Below the pieces are notes generated by a model that had not been told where the DNA came from, ran no database searches, and was given only the letters and a program-made list of their open reading frames with translations. A DNA stretch of 64,000 nucleotides from Ceratotherium simum simum (lineage: Eukaryota > Chordata > Mammalia > Perissodactyla > Rhinocerotidae): contig NW_004454165.1 of the NCBI RefSeq assembly GCF_000283155.1, positions 42,296,213-42,360,212 of the forward strand. The letters are read 5' to 3'. The position numbers and the translations under genes were made by a program. Positions 47,075 to 59,900 of this stretch are shown here, piece by piece (the first letter of the stretch is position 1; every line of letters begins with the position of its first letter).

Positions 47075-47660
47075 CTTGCTCCTCCAAACCTCTTAATCTC
47101 AGGTCCATGTGCCCAATGCACAGTAGAAGCCAATCACTGAGACAGTGGTGCTTGGAGGTAGAGAAATTTATTCAAATTGGCCAAAATGAGAAGGCAGGAG
47201 AGTGGGTTCTCTTGGATCTGCCTTAACAAAGAAAGAAAGCAGGGGGTCTTTATAGAGCTAAGGGGCTTGGTGGGTGGATTTTCGGGGAAAAAAAGGGGAA
47301 GTCCTTGTTTCTTTCACTTCGGATAAGACCTTGAGCAACTAGACTTCTTGGCAGCTGGGGTTGGGTCATCCAGTGGTTGTAACTTTTTTAAAGGTGTTCT
47401 TTTTCTTCTGCAGAACAAGCTCATAAATCCTTGTGACCACTGAGTCATTCCTCTGGTTAAACAAGAAAACAGTAAATTAGGAAGCTATAATTATGTGAGG
47501 GCTGTGAAGCAAGCATTTGGGCTCAACAAATATATCTGACAGAGATTGAGGTATTTATCCAGGATTTACAGGAGTACTAGCTTCTTTTTTATCTGTGGCT
47601 GTGCTGGGATCAAGGTCAAAGGGTAACCATGTTCTTATAGAATATTTACAGTAACCCTCA
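47075..47660 (-). mobile_element. Possible solo LTR, antisense
   Basis: The stretch has the style of a mammalian ERV LTR in reverse: a GAGAAATTTATTCAAATTGG block (reverse of an AATAAA signal), GAAGGCAGGAGAGTGGGTTC, TTTATAGAGCTAAGGGGCTT and repeated short A/G-rich units. No internal retroviral genes are present, and the family is not recognised. Confidence 0.35.
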
Positions 47661-47717
47661 GGTACCTGGCTTCACTCTGTCCATGAGAACTGTCCTTGAC
47701 AAGAGTCTGAGAGCAAC

Positions 47718-47818
47718 TGAACCCGGAGAGAGAGAGACAGAGAGACAGAGACAAAGAGACAAAGACAGAGACAGAGAGAGAGGGAGACAGACAGAGACAG
47801 ACAGATGGAGAGAGAGGG
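47718..47818. repeat. GA-rich (GAGACA)n tract
   Basis: Interrupted GAGACAGAGA/GACAAAGA units, nearly pure purine. Confidence 0.9.
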
Positions 47819-47899
47819 GTCAGTGCAGGAGTGCGTGGCTGACCTCAGGATTCGTGGATCAGATGGGCCACCATTTCTGGGTGTGCATGGGACCACAGT

Positions 47900-48345
47900 C
47901 TGGCCCCTTGTTACCCCTCTGGATGCATCTTTGATTCACACACCCCTCTGGTCAGTCCACTTGGGCTGCAGTGACCTCCTTTCTGCTCCTGCCTCAGGGC
48001 CTTACCACAGCCGTTTCCTCTCACCTTGGATGGCCTCTCTTCCTCTCCTACGTCAGCTCTTGGCTCAAAGCCCATCTTGTCAGTGTGGCCTTCCCTGGAC
48101 ACCTATTTAGAATTGCCCCCCACCCCCGGCCTTGTTTCCTCTTTGTCTCCATGACACTTCCACCAAAGCCATACCAGACAGGTGCCTGGTCCCTTCCAAT
48201 GACTGTCTCCCCACCCGGGATGTAAGTTCCATCCTGGAGTGAGTTCTGCCCGAGTGGTTTGTTGCAATGTCCTCAGTGCCTAGAACAATGCCAGGTATGT
48301 AGCAGGTGCCCAATAGATGTTTGTTGAATGAAGGAGGAAAGAATA
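47900..48345 (+). repeat. L2 LINE 3' region, sense
   Basis: CTTTCTGCTCCTGCCTCAGG, TCAAAGCCCATCTTGTCAGT, then GTGCCTAGAACAATGCCAGG and the end GATGTTTGTTGAATGAAGG. Confidence 0.8.
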
Positions 48346-49370
48346 AGTGCATGAGGGCAAGATGAAGATAAAGGCCTGACATGGAGCAGAGGGGCAGATC
48401 TGTGACAGCCTGATGGCAGCTGGGAGAGAAGGGACGAGGGGCGCGCATGTGTTGGAGCAGCAGCATTAGGTCCACCAGAAGCAGGTGGTCGTGATTCAAA
48501 GGTGATGCAGGAGGCAAGGTGGGGTTTCCTCCAGCCACTCGGGAGCAGGAGGGCGTGACGTCGGCAAAAGCTGGGGCCAGGCTCCTGAGTTCCCTGAGTG
48601 AGAGCCGCGGCGCTGAGGGCGGTGCAAGCGTCAGGAGGGCGCCCGGTGCGTGTTCTGTCTGGGTGCCCACAGAGGGAGGTGCCCGAGGAGGATGGGAGAT
48701 GGGAGAGAGCGCGGCTGAGCAAGTGCAACAGGACGCCGTGCGCCAGAGTGTGAGCGGGCGCACAGATGTATGGTCCGTCAGGTAAGAGAGTTTCCCAGGT
48801 TTTTCTGAGAAAAAAATTGAGTTACCAAAATGGGTAAAATACAAAATGCTTCTCCCACTATGATGGGCCTTTAGTTAATATATTGGTAATAAAGATACAA
48901 ATACACAATTAATGCTTAAATATTTATAGATGTCATTTTTTGTCAATTTTTCAAGAAATTAAATAAATGAAAACTTGTTGAAATTACTCAGTTTCAAAGA
49001 GATGTCTCAATACATTTCTTACCCTGGTCTGGAAAATATTTCCACTTTAAACCTTGTTAGAGCCACCCTTGAAATACTCATGACTTAACAGTTAACACAC
49101 ATTTTGAGAAAATCGTGTTACATCCTTAATTTGTATAAACAGAAATGGCGTATCTATTCAAGACCACGTTGTCTTCCCTTCAGATTTAATTGGTGGGAGG
49201 ACAGAAAGCAAAGTGGGGCCGGTTGGTACTAGGAAACGCTGTTCAGCTTGTGGACGGTGGTGCCTCCCGGTACATGAACACAGGCACCGGCCGTGGATGG
49301 AGGCACTCGGAGCCAACATTGAGCGCCTCCTGTGTGCCTGGAGCCAACATTGGTCACCTCCTGTGTGCCC
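48346..49370. other. Intergenic, no gene recognised
   Basis: 48480-48780 is moderately CpG-rich. Frames on both strands (48107-48844) overlap L2 and unique sequence and have no protein resemblance. Confidence 0.35.
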
Positions 49371-49374
49371 GGCA

Positions 49375-49490
49375 GCCTTCCAAGTCTGTACCTGGGTTAC
49401 CTCCTATGGTCCTCAAAACAGCCTGACGAGGTTGTTTATTTCCTGGTCGTGACCACTTTCCCAATGAGGACACTGAGTGAGCGGCGGGTT
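49375..49490 (-). repeat. MIR fragment, antisense
   Basis: GGTTACCTCCTATGGTCCTC, AAACAGCCTGACGAGGTTG and CCAATGAGGACACTGAGTGA. Confidence 0.6.
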
Positions 49491-50118
49491 CAGGTTTCGT
49501 GGCCCCGAGCCCACCCTCAATCCCTCTGCCACCGCTTCACAGGCATTTCGAGGATAAACGTGAAAAAGAAAGAGAAATGCTTGTCATCCATCAGTGCTGA
49601 TTAGGGAGAAGAAAATAAAACAAAACAGTGGTGCCCTTCACATTTTTGGTGGAGAAATCACATGAACTTCCTTTTCCCAAATTAGTAGAGATGATCTGAA
49701 AAAAATGATGCTGCAGAGCTGTCCATGCCTATGAATTAAAAAATTAATTAAAAAAAAACAACAGTAAATGCTACTATCCTTAACAAGAGAAAGGGCCCGG
49801 AAATGTGAGTCTGGCAGCGGGTAGGCGGTAGGTGTGCCCTAGGCCATCCTGGCTCACGCCTGACTCCAGCCTGATCACTAACAATACCTGTTTCAGGACC
49901 AAGAGCCCTGGTTTGGACCATCAATTACACGGATAAGCTAATAGGAGGGGAAGAAAGTGAAGGAAGATGCGATTGTGGGTTACAAACATCCATGGAAACA
50001 GGAGGACCGTGGACTCCATCACACTGGAACGCGTGCTGTGTGACCACAGCCTGACGTGTGGAGAGAGGAGGGGAACAGGAGGTGTGGGCTCCGGGGAAGG
50101 CTGACTGGCTGCACAGCC
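49491..50118. other. Intergenic, no gene recognised
   Basis: A short (TTAATTAAAA)-type A/T patch lies near 49735-49760. Nothing else named. Confidence 0.35.
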
Positions 50119-50119
50119 C

Positions 50120-50527
50120 TGGGTGGGGATAAGCTGTGTCCCCCAAAAAGACGTGTGGAAGCCCCAACCTCAGAACATCAGAATGTGACCTAACTTGGAA
50201 ATAGGGTCGTTGCAGAGGTAATTAGTTAAGATGCGGTCACACTGGAGTAGGGTGTGTCTTTATAGGAGGAGAGGAGACACAGAGGGAAGAAGGCTGTGTG
50301 AAGTCAGGGGCAGAGATTGGAGGGAGGCGTCTATAAGCTAAGGGACGCCCACAAAATCCAGAATCTAGGGAGAGGCAGGAAGGATTCTCCTCAGCCGATT
50401 TCAGAGGGAGGCAGCCGTGCCACACTTTGGTTTCAGGCTTCTGGCCTCCATAACAGTGAGAGAACACGTCTGTTGTTGAAGCCCCAGTGCGAGGTCCTTC
50501 GGTGAGGCAGCCCCAGGACACTAATGA
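50120..50527 (+). mobile_element. MLT1-type MaLR LTR, sense
   Basis: GGATAAGCTGTGTCCCCCAA, AATGTGACCTAACTTGGAAA, GGTAATTAGTTAAGATGCGG and the end CTCCATAACAGTGAGAGAAC give the MLT1 order. A solo LTR. Confidence 0.8.
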
Positions 50528-50924
50528 ACAAGCCTTGTAGGGAACGTGGACCTCCACATCTCACCACACCTGTGGGACCGGAGCGCAGGGACATGCAGGC
50601 TGCCCACCCCTCCTCAGTGTGTGTCGAGCCTAATCCAGAGTCAGGGGCTGGCAGGACGCTGGTGGCACACTCAAAGCAAGGTGCTTCATGGGGCTTGAAG
50701 AGGGACGTTTTCAAAGGTGGGACGGTGAGTAAAGAAACCAGAGGGCATAGTGCGGGCCTTGGGGGTTGTGACCCTGGAGATCAACCCACTCTTGAGCCCT
50801 CGTATAAGGGGATGAAGGGGGATAATAGTCACCAAACAGGGTTGGTGGCGGGAGGAAGCTGTGTAGAGAGGGGCATGACCTTCAGCTGAGGGAAGCAGCC
50901 AGGGGAGGAGACCCCTCCTCATCT
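50528..50924. other. Intergenic, no gene recognised
   Basis: Unique sequence without coding pattern. Confidence 0.35.
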
Positions 50925-51290
50925 CTCCTGCATCCCTCTTCCATCTCTCCTGCACCCCTCCATCTCACCTGCATCCCTCCAATCCTGCACCCCTCCTCCA
51001 TCTCTCCTACACCCTCCATCTCTCCTGCACTCTCCATCTCTCCTGTACCCTCCATCACTCCTATGCCCCTCCATCTCTCAGCACCCCTCCATCTCTCCTG
51101 CACCCTCCATCTCTCCTATGCCCCTCCATCTCTCAGCACCCCTCCATCTCTCCTGCACCCTCCATCTCTCCTGCACCCCTCCAATCCTGCACCCCTCCTC
51201 CATCTCTTCTGAACCCCTCCATCTCTCCTGCACCCCTCCTCCATCTCTTCTGAACCCCTCCATCTCTCCTGCACCCTTCCAATCCTGCAG
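50925..51290. repeat. Minisatellite, CTCCATCTCTCCTGCACCC units
   Basis: About 18-20 units of roughly 19-20 bp with variants (AATCCTGCACCCCTC, CTCTTCTGAACCCCTC, CTCTCAGCACCCCTC). A higher-order pattern is visible: a block of several units is repeated at 51062-51120 and 51117-51175. The Met/Glu/Arg-rich minus-strand frames come from the repeat. Confidence 0.95.
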
Positions 51291-51299
51291 GCTCCCAGC

Positions 51300-52890
51300 T
51301 GGAGCCGAGGGTGGGAGGGGCTGGTACTGCAGGGCAGGCAGGGACAGAGCCCGGCCCTGGAAGGCTGTCTTGGGTCCTTACCTGTAAACTGGGAAGTTTG
51401 GCCCAGGTAACAGAGGTCCCCCGGCTGCCACCATGCTTCCGTGTCCATGCAGGGTAAACCCCGGGAGAACAGAGAGAGCCAGATTGATATCTCCACCTCT
51501 GAGGGAAGGCGTGGCCGGCAGGCAGTGGGGAGAGGGTGGGAGGGTCCCGCTGGCACAGGAAGCAGTGACAGGACATCTTATCAGTATGCGGTGAAGAAGG
51601 GACAACAAGGAAGCTCCTTGTATAAAAAGTAACACCCAAAATGCCCAGCTGTCCATTTTATTTGAATTTTCAAGTTGACTTATGACTTACTTTTTTTTTC
51701 ATTTGCCAACAGAGCCAGCGGGGTCCACTTGGAGTCCCGACCCTCCTGATTTGTCGTCTTCCAACTGCGCTCAGCCTGGGGGACCTTGGAATCAACTGGA
51801 CTGAATGAGCAGCCTGTTGTAACATCCCCACTTCCTCAGCATTGAGGATGTTGCATCAGGCTGGCGGAGGAGAGGCCTCGGTGCCGGCAACAGCCGGGGT
51901 GGAGATGATTTCAGATCTGATTGCATCTACGCATGGCAGCGTAATTGCCAATCAGTCCAGGAGGAGATTAGATTCAAAGCTGCATTCACGTGGCCGGGTC
52001 CCACCTTGGAATTTTTCTAGACTAAGGCAGCTCTGGCACCTGTCACTCAGGTGCGGGAGCCTGCCACCCCCTCGGGGCTGCAGAGGCCCAGGCGTGTTCT
52101 CATCCCAGCTTGCGGAACCCTGCTGGGCCGGCAAGTCTCAATCAGAGGGCTGTCGGGGGTGATCCCGATGCTGCCCCTTCATGAGATTGCTCGGGATGCC
52201 AGGAAGACCTCAGGGTCCTTAATGAGCTCGACAACCGGGGGCTTCCACTGCAGACCCCAGGAGCACGCAGGCTCACAGCTGACATGGCAGGACGCTTGCT
52301 CCTACGTGCAGTCACCAGCTGCGTGACCAGAAGTGGCCGGGCCATGTGGCCTGGCCCCGGAGTGGGCTCAAAAGTGAGGCCGGCTGTGCCAGTACAGATA
52401 ACGGCGCCTCCAGGAGGTGAGGGACTGTCCCCGCTTCACTCCCAGTGCTCCTCAGAGCTCTCAGGGTAAAATCACACAATCTGAATTTGAATATGAAGAA
52501 TAATAAATGAGAAATGAAATCAAACCTCCTCGTATATCAATGCACCACTGTGCGGGAGACAGGACTTTAAATAGATTCATGGAGACACATTTCAAAACGG
52601 GCAATTTGGGTATTAAAGCTCAAATGCTGTCGGTGGCTTTGGGGAGCAGTGCCAGCAGCTCAGCTGGCTGGGAACAGGCCCGGGCCCACACCCCTCGTCC
52701 CTGATCCTCTAGCCAAGCGCACTTCTACCTCAGTGCATGGTACAGGGTGCCCCTGCAGACAACTTTCCCATTCTGCACCTCCAATCCTGCCCTCCAGCCC
52801 CACGGCATTTAGGGGTTCCCTCAAAACACCCTGTGGACTTTTCTCAGCTAGAACCTGTAACACTACATTGTAATCATGGGTTTATTTTTC
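51300..52890. other. Unique sequence, partly constrained-looking
   Basis: TTTTTTTTTCATTTGCCAACAG at about 51690-51712 (shown here as its T-rich tract plus CAACAG) resembles a 3' splice site. The part at 51850-52010 is repeat-free, with TAATTGCC, CCAATCAG, GATTAGATT and CACGTGG cores. No coding pattern is convincing. Confidence 0.3.
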
Positions 52891-52899
52891 TGTTCCTCT

Positions 52900-52984
52900 C
52901 ACCCCTTTGGGACAGGAACCCTGCCTCCATTTGACTTGTATCTTCAGCACTGAGGACAGTGCCTGGCAGGTGCTGGACTTGGCT
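52900..52984 (+). repeat. L2 3' end, sense
   Basis: TTTGGGACAGGAACCCTGCC then CAGTGCCTGGCAGGTGCTGG. Confidence 0.6.
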
Positions 52985-53092
52985 GTGGGAGGGAGGGAGG
53001 GAGAGAAGGGTGGAGGTAAGGAAGAAGGATGGAAGCGAGGGAGGGAAGAAGGATGGAGGGAGGAGAGGAAGGAGGAAGGAGGGAGGGGAAGT
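52985..53092. repeat. GGA/GGAA-rich purine tract
   Basis: Interrupted GGAGG/GGAAGGA units. Confidence 0.9.
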
Positions 53093-53099
53093 ACAGCAA

Positions 53100-53738
53100 A
53101 GAGCAGGAAAGTAGTAAAAGCCAACATCTACGAGAGTGTGGTTGGCTTCCCCCGTTGGCAGTGTTGAAGGAGCATGGGCTAGTTCTGGGACAGAGCAGAA
53201 GGCCATCGGGCTGGGAGCCCTGGGGGTGCTGACGGGTCTGCCTCCCTCACCGCTCACTGCCTCCCAACGCCTCTGCTTCCCACTGGACACAGCCAAGACC
53301 AGTTGTCCCCTTTAGTGCACAGAGGCTGTTCCAGAGATTGGCTGGAACAACTCGTAAAAAGTTTTACTTATTATTTTTATTTTTACCATCTCTTTATTTT
53401 AGTCTCTAGAAAAAAGACATTCTTTTAGGACTGGTTGAGAAAGGGTAATAAAGAAATGATGGTGAACAGTATAAAGTGGTTCTCCCGATCATATGGGATG
53501 GCCCGGACCCTCTGGGAGTCTCTGGTGGTGTTTTAGTCAGAAGCATTACTCCAGTCCACAGACAGACATGGGCTGCATGTCACCAGCAAGAGAAGCTCTT
53601 CTAGGGAAACTTGGAAAAGTTGAAATTGTCTTAGGACTTGCCAATGCTTTTAGAAAAGTGAAGACACTTACTTTGACCTTCCTACAGAGCACACAGATCT
53701 TTGCCTGTCTGTTTGCTTAAACAGGTCAGCACCTAGCT
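53100..53738. other. Intergenic, no gene recognised
   Basis: Unique sequence with no coding pattern. Confidence 0.35.
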
Positions 53739-53753
53739 AGAGTTGAACAATTT

Positions 53754-54022
53754 TTTTTTCTTTTTTCTTTTTTTTTTTTTCTTTTCTTGTGAGGAGGACT
53801 AGCCCCGAGCTAACCTCCGATGCCAATCCTCCCCTTTTTTCTTGAGGAATATTGGCCCTGGGCTAACATCTGTGCCCATCCTCCTCTACTTTACAGGGGA
53901 CGTCGCCACAGCATGGCTTAGCAAGCGGTGAGTAGGTGCGCGCCTGGGATCCGAACCTGCGAACCCGGGGCCGCCGCAGCAGAGCGCGCACACTTAACCG
54001 CTTGCGCCACTGGGCCGGCCTG
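53754..54022 (-). mobile_element. ERE SINE, antisense
   Basis: T-rich tail, GTGAGGAGGACTAGCCCCGA, two GCTAACxTC blocks, and a tRNA-like head ending CACTGGGCCGGCC. Target duplication AGAGTTGAACAATTT (53739-53753) / AGAGCTGAACAATTT (54023-54037), one mismatch. Confidence 0.95.
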
Positions 54023-54039
54023 AGAGCTGAACAATTTGA

Positions 54040-55500
54040 TGCCAAGAGATATAACATCTCCAATTTAAAGCCTTGAGCTGAAAGCTCTAAATTTGGGTGT
54101 AATGAGCTTTTCTGACCAAGAGAAATGTGATGTTTTACTTTTGATAAAAGATCATAGATCCAGCTACGGACCATTCTAACTCTATGAAGTCTTTGCGTGG
54201 TGAGGGTGGTGTGAGGTATTAACAGGATAAATTATGTGTGATGTGAATGGAGCCAGTGATCTCGGAGACTTTCATTTAACTTGTTGCTTTTCTGGGAGTT
54301 AAGCAGCATTAGCTTCTTTTGCAAGATCTGTTTGCTTTTAGAAACTGAGCCATCATTCTGTTCTCAGTGAAGTGGTATCGGAGACTACTACTTAAGGATG
54401 TTCCAGAAATTCCTAAATACAAAGATTAATTATAGTCATTTTTACTTTTCATGAAAACAGTTGTTTAAGAGAAAATGGCCATACAACTGCTTTGTGATCA
54501 TGCTCAATTTATCAAGGTACATGGAAATACAGCATAATTACTGCGGGTTTTTGGTTATTTGAATTAAGAAGTACCAAACTCATTTTGCAGCTATTTTGGG
54601 AAATAGCAGGAAGAAATGACTAATGTAATGAATGACTGCTCTTTTCCAGCAGGTTTCAAAATACAAGCTCTGTTCTATGGGGGCACGAGTGAGTGTGCGT
54701 GTGTGTGTGTGTGTGTGTGGTGAAATCAAGATTCTTTTTCTTTTTATTAGATTTTTGCTCCAGAAGGCAGCATTTTATGGCAGAAGGAGGGAGAGAAGAA
54801 CACTGCTCTAAGACTGTCTGTGCTGTGAGTGGCACTTACGGTTGCCAACAGGTCTTCAAATTCTTGTCATCTCCGGGAACAGGAATGGGGCTTTGCCACT
54901 GGAGGTCCCGGGGGAGCCTGGAGAAGGCCTGCTCCGGTGCACGAGGCTCCTTCTCCAAAAAGCAGAGTGCAATACCTTGTCCACGTACACGGTGCTTAAA
55001 CCGAGGGAACAAGACAGAACTCTGTGCAAGACCATGTGCAAAGGATCGAGGTTCTTTCCTTCTGAAACTGCCGTCTCAGCACCAGCCCCGCTCCTCTTTC
55101 CTCCCTCTCCATAAGGTCATGCGTGCCCACAACAGAAGACTGTCAATTCAGTGTCTTTGTTTAATCTGGAACATTATTATTTGATAATTTCAAATTAAGA
55201 TTCATAATGTAAAGAATAATTTTTTTCTTTCAATCCAGTTAGGGACTTCAAAAATCATCTTTTTCAACTCTTACATTAGTATTCACTGATTATATAGCCT
55301 AAAATAGATATCAATGAATATGGTTTTTGAAACCAAAGATGGAATTTTAACAATAATCCTTAAAAGTTCCTTAGAATAAAGACATTTTCTTTATGCCTAA
55401 GAGCATTTGTCTTTTATACTGAACACTTCATCTGTTTCCTAAGGGTCAACAGGTATTGGAACAGAGGGATGATGTGGGTTATCCAATCAGTTTAGTTACC
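54040..55500. other. Intergenic, no gene recognised
   Basis: Frames at 54693-55184 begin within the (GT)n repeat and have no family resemblance. The rest is A/T-rich without named repeats. Confidence 0.4.
54691..54719. repeat. (GT)n microsatellite
   Basis: GTGTGCGTGTGT-type run. Confidence 0.85.
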
Positions 55501-55525
55501 ACTAAATAGTTAGTGTTCTATTTCT

Positions 55526-55784
55526 TTCTTTCTTTTTTTTTTTTTGTGAGGAAGATCAGCCCTGAGCTAACATCTGCCAATCTTCCTCTTTTTTTTTGCT
55601 GAGGAAGACTGGCCCTGGGCTAACATCCATGCCCATCTTCCTCCACTTTATATGGGAGACACCGCCATAGCATAGCCCGACAAGCAGTGCGTCAGTGCGT
55701 GCCTGGGATCCAAACCGGCGAACCCCAGGCCGCCGCAGTGGAGCGTGCACACTTAACCGCTTGCGCCACCAGGCCGGCCCCAAT
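55526..55784 (-). mobile_element. ERE SINE, antisense
   Basis: TTTGTGAGGAAGATCAGCCC, two GAGCTAACATC-type blocks, then a head ending CCACCAGGCCGGCCCCAA. Perfect 16-bp target duplication TTAGTGTTCTATTTCT at 55510-55525 and 55785-55800. Confidence 0.95.
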
Positions 55785-55800
55785 TTAGTGTTCTATTTCT

Positions 55801-56030
55801 AAGGATAAGGTAGTCCTAATTTCTTTAACCTTTTTTTGCAAGTCAAATTTTCTTTTCTTAATTATCTTGGTTTTTTCACGTCTTTCAGTGCTGAACATAC
55901 CAAAAAGCCTTTCCCCCCAGCTTGTATTTCATACCTGGTATCATTAAAAGCAAGAGGCTTGCACCTCCATGCGGCAAGCCGGTGGCTCGCTCTGACCCCA
56001 GGGATCTCTCTGTGTGCTCTTGCTGAGCTA
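55801..56030. other. Short unique gap between repeats
   Basis: No gene or repeat recognised. Confidence 0.3.
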
Positions 56031-56032
56031 CT

Positions 56033-56280
56033 GTGTTAGTATCTACTGCTGTGAAAAAATTACCCAAAACGTAGCAGCAGACATTTAAGATATCTTCGAT
56101 TCTGTGAGTCAGCAATCCAGGAGTGACTCGGCCTGGTGGTCCAGCTCAGAGTCTCTTGTGAGGTCGTATTCAAGATGTCAGTGGGGCTGCCATCATCTGA
56201 AGGCTCGACTGGGGCAATTCTTTGTAGAAGAAATGGCTGGTGACATTTTAGGAGGGTGCTAGCTAATGTTCAGTTTTAAA
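56033..56280 (-). mobile_element. Old LTR-type repeat fragment, antisense
   Basis: TGTTAGTATCTACTGCTGTG, ATTACCCAAAACGTAGCAGC, GTCAGCAATCCAGGAGTGAC and ATCATCTGAAGGCTCGACTG follow the order of a common old mammalian LTR-like repeat read in reverse. Family not assigned. Confidence 0.5.
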
Positions 56281-56289
56281 TTCTTCCCC

Positions 56290-56950
56290 ATCCTGCACAG
56301 AGTCTAATCTAGAAGGAGACTTTTTGATACAGATAAATATTTATAACTACAGATGTTTATAGAGACATTAATATAAACCAGAAAACATTGGAAATACCCA
56401 AAGTGGCAGCTCTGGGACTTCAAACCTTCGGAAAGATTTGTACACAAAGCCTTGTGGGCTGGTATTGGGGAGGAACTGAGGAATAATCAAATGTGTACTG
56501 TGGAAAAAGCGGTTCAAGCTGAGGCCAGCCTTGAACATCAAGCTGCTGAATGAAGATGAATTATTATCGTCAAGGAGCACATTGGAGCAAATATGAACAG
56601 GAGAAACACTGCCTGTTGGAAGATCTTCAGAGAAGTGAAGAAACAGGGTGATCTGTAAAGGTGGGATGGGGATGTGAGATACCTCAATTTTATTTTACAA
56701 GGGCAGTGACTCTAGAAGGAAAAAGAACTTGGGAGCCTCCAAGAGGCTGACTGTGGATTACACACATGATAACCTAAATACAAAAAAAATCAAAAACAAA
56801 CTAAGATAAATGTATGCTCAGAAAAATGTGAAGAAATCCACCAAAACGTCAACTGTAGTTATCTCTGGTTAAGGATGTAGGTAATTTTCCTTTCGTTTAA
56901 GTTTTAATTTTAAAAAATTACAGGTTTAAATTTTTTATAGGAAGAATGAA
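56290..56950. other. Intergenic, no gene recognised
   Basis: A/T-rich unique sequence. Confidence 0.3.
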
Positions 56951-56959
56951 TCAATTTTT

Positions 56960-59900
56960 TAATGTATACTTTTTACTGAAACATTTTTTTAAATTCACAT
57001 GCATTAAAATTTACTTATTTTAATACACAGTTCTATGAGTTTTGACAAATGCAAAGAATTGTGTAACAACCACCACAATTAAAAGACAAAACAATTTCAT
57101 CATCTCCTCCTCTGCTGTCAAATTCTCTCATACTACTGCTTTGTAGTCAAACCCTTCCCCCAGCATTAAGCCCAGGCAACCGTTGATCTGTTTTCTGTCC
57201 CCATAGTTCTGCCTTTTCAAGGATGTCCTATAAGTGGAATCATACAGAATGTAGCCTTTGAGTCTGGCTTCTTTCACTTAGCGCACCACATCTGAGATTC
57301 GTCCATGTGTCTGCTTGCACGAATAGCTTGTTCCATTTGATTGCTGACTAGGTTTCCATTGTATGGAGAACCACAGTTTGTTTTCCACTCCCATTGGAGG
57401 GACATTTGCGTTCTTTCCAGTTTGGGGCAATCACAAAAATAGCTACTAAAAACATTTGTGAAAGTGATTTTTTTGGGGGGGTGCACATTGGTTTTCCTTT
57501 CATTTGGGTACGTACAAATACACAGGAGTAGGATTGCTAGTTCTTATGATAAGATTATGTTTATAAGAAACTTTTCTAAACTGTCTTCCAGAATGGCTGC
57601 ACCATTTTGCAGTGCGTGAGAATTCCAGTTGCTCCACATCCTCACTGACACTTAACGTTGTAACCGAAATTTTTTTAGCCCCTTTATAGGTATACTAAAT
57701 ATATTAAAATAGTGCTATCTTGTTCTGGTTTTCATTTACATTTCCTTAATGAATATGTCATTGAGCTTTTTTTATGTGTTTATTTGCCATCCATTTATCT
57801 TCTTTGATAAAATGTGTGTTCAAATGTTTTGCCAATTTGAATATCAGATTGTTTGGTTTCCTATTGTTGAGAGTTCTTTATATACCCTGTATACAATTCC
57901 TTTGCCAGGCATGCGATTTACAAATATTTTATCCTAATTTGCATCTTGTACTTTTATTCTCTTGAGTGACTTGAGCAGAGCAAAAGTTTTTAATTTTGAT
58001 GAAGACCAATTTATTAATTTTTCCTTTGTGAATTATGCTTTTGATGTTGTATCTAAGAGTTTTCCCTGACCCTAAGGTCACAATGGTTTTCTCCTATACT
58101 TTCTTCCAAAATTTTTATGATTTTATGTCTTACATTTAGGGCTATGATCAATTTTGAGTTAATAGAGGCTCTTTTTTTTTTCCCATATAAATGTCCAATG
58201 GTTCCAGTGCCATTTGTTGAAAAGACTATCTTTTCTCCGCTGAATTGTCTTTGTACCTTTGTCAAAAATCAATTGACCATATTTGTGCAACTCTATTTCT
58301 GGACTCTATTCTCTTCTATTGATCTTTGTATCTGTCCTTTTGCCAATACAACACTGTCTTGATTCTGGTAGCTTTAGAGTAAGTATTGAAATCAGGCAGT
58401 TTTAATTTTGTTCTTTTTCAAAATTGTTTTGGCGATTCTAGTAACTTTGCCTTTTCTTATAAATTTTGGTGTCAGCTTGTCTATTCTCAAAGAATCCTGC
58501 TGGGGTTTTGATTAGGATCGCCTTGGGTCTATAGATCACTTTTGGAAGAATTGACCTGCAAGCATATTAAGTCTTCCAAGCCATGTACACCATGTATCTT
58601 TCCATTTATTTGGGTCTTTGATTTCTTTCATCAGTGTTTTATCGTTTTCAGCACACAAATCCTGCACATATTTAGTGATACGAATACCTAAATATTTCAT
58701 CTTTTATGCTACAATTGAATGGTAGTTTTAAAAAATTTTATTTCCAGTTGTTTGTTTCTAACACATAGATACACAATTTTTTTTTCTGTGTGTGTATAAT
58801 GGCTGTGTATCCTGTGACCTTGCTACACTCAACTATTAGTTCTAGGATCTTTTATGTAGATTCCATAGGATTTGCTATGTGGATGACTCTGTCATCTATG
58901 AACAGGGACAGTTCTATTTCTTCCTTTATAGTCTGTGTTTTTTCTTTTCCTTGCCTGATTTAATTGGCAAGGACTTCCCATATGATGTTGAATAGAGAGC
59001 AGAAGGGGTGAGATTGGGCAATCTTACTTATCCCTGATTTTATGGTGAAAGCATTCAGTCTTTACTATTAAGTATGGTGTTAGCTGTACGTTTTTTGTAG
59101 ATTACCTTATCAGGTTAAAGAAGTTCCCTTCTAATCCTAGTGTGTTTAGAGTTTATATCAAGCACAGATGTTACATTTTGTTAAATGCTTTGTTTGCATC
59201 TAATGCGACGATCATATGAGTTTTCTTTTGTCTGTTAATATGATGGCATGTTTATTGATTTTCTAATATTGAACCTGCCTTGCATTCCTGGGGTAAACCC
59301 CACTTGGTGGTGATATATTATTCTTGCAATGAATTGCCAAATTCTGTTTGTTATTTTTTTGCTGAGGATTTCTGTGTCTATGTTCATAAAGAATACTGAC
59401 CTGTAATTTTCTTATAATGTCTTTGTATTTTGTATCAGGGTAGTGTTGACCTTATAAAATGGGTTGGGAAGTGGTCCCTTCTCTTCTATTTTCTGTAAGA
59501 GATTGTATAGACTAGTATTATATCTTGCTTAGATGTTTGATAGAATTTTCAAGTGAAATTATCTGGGTTTAGAGAGGTTTTTTTTAAGTATGACTTCAAT
59601 TTCTTTAATAGATACAGGGCAATTCGGGCTATCTATTTCTTTCTGAGTATTTGTTGTCTTTCAAGAAATTGGTCATTTGATCTAAGTTATCAAATATGGT
59701 TAACGAGCTGTTCACAGTATTCCTTCTTATCCTTTCAGTGTCTCTAGGCTGGAGTGATGGCCTCTCTCACGCCTGATGTCAATCACTTGATTCTTGTCTC
59801 TTTTTCTCTTGGTCAGTCTAGCCAGAGGTTTATTAATTTTATTGATGTTTTTAGAGAACCACCTATTGGTTTCCTTAGTTTTCTCTGACTTTCTGTTCTC

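Noticed and set aside
47075..47660. A provirus
   Set aside because: Only LTR-like sequence is present; no retroviral gene sequence was recognised on either side.
50686..51639. Met/Glu/Arg-rich minus-strand frames
   Set aside because: Translation of a 19-20 bp minisatellite.
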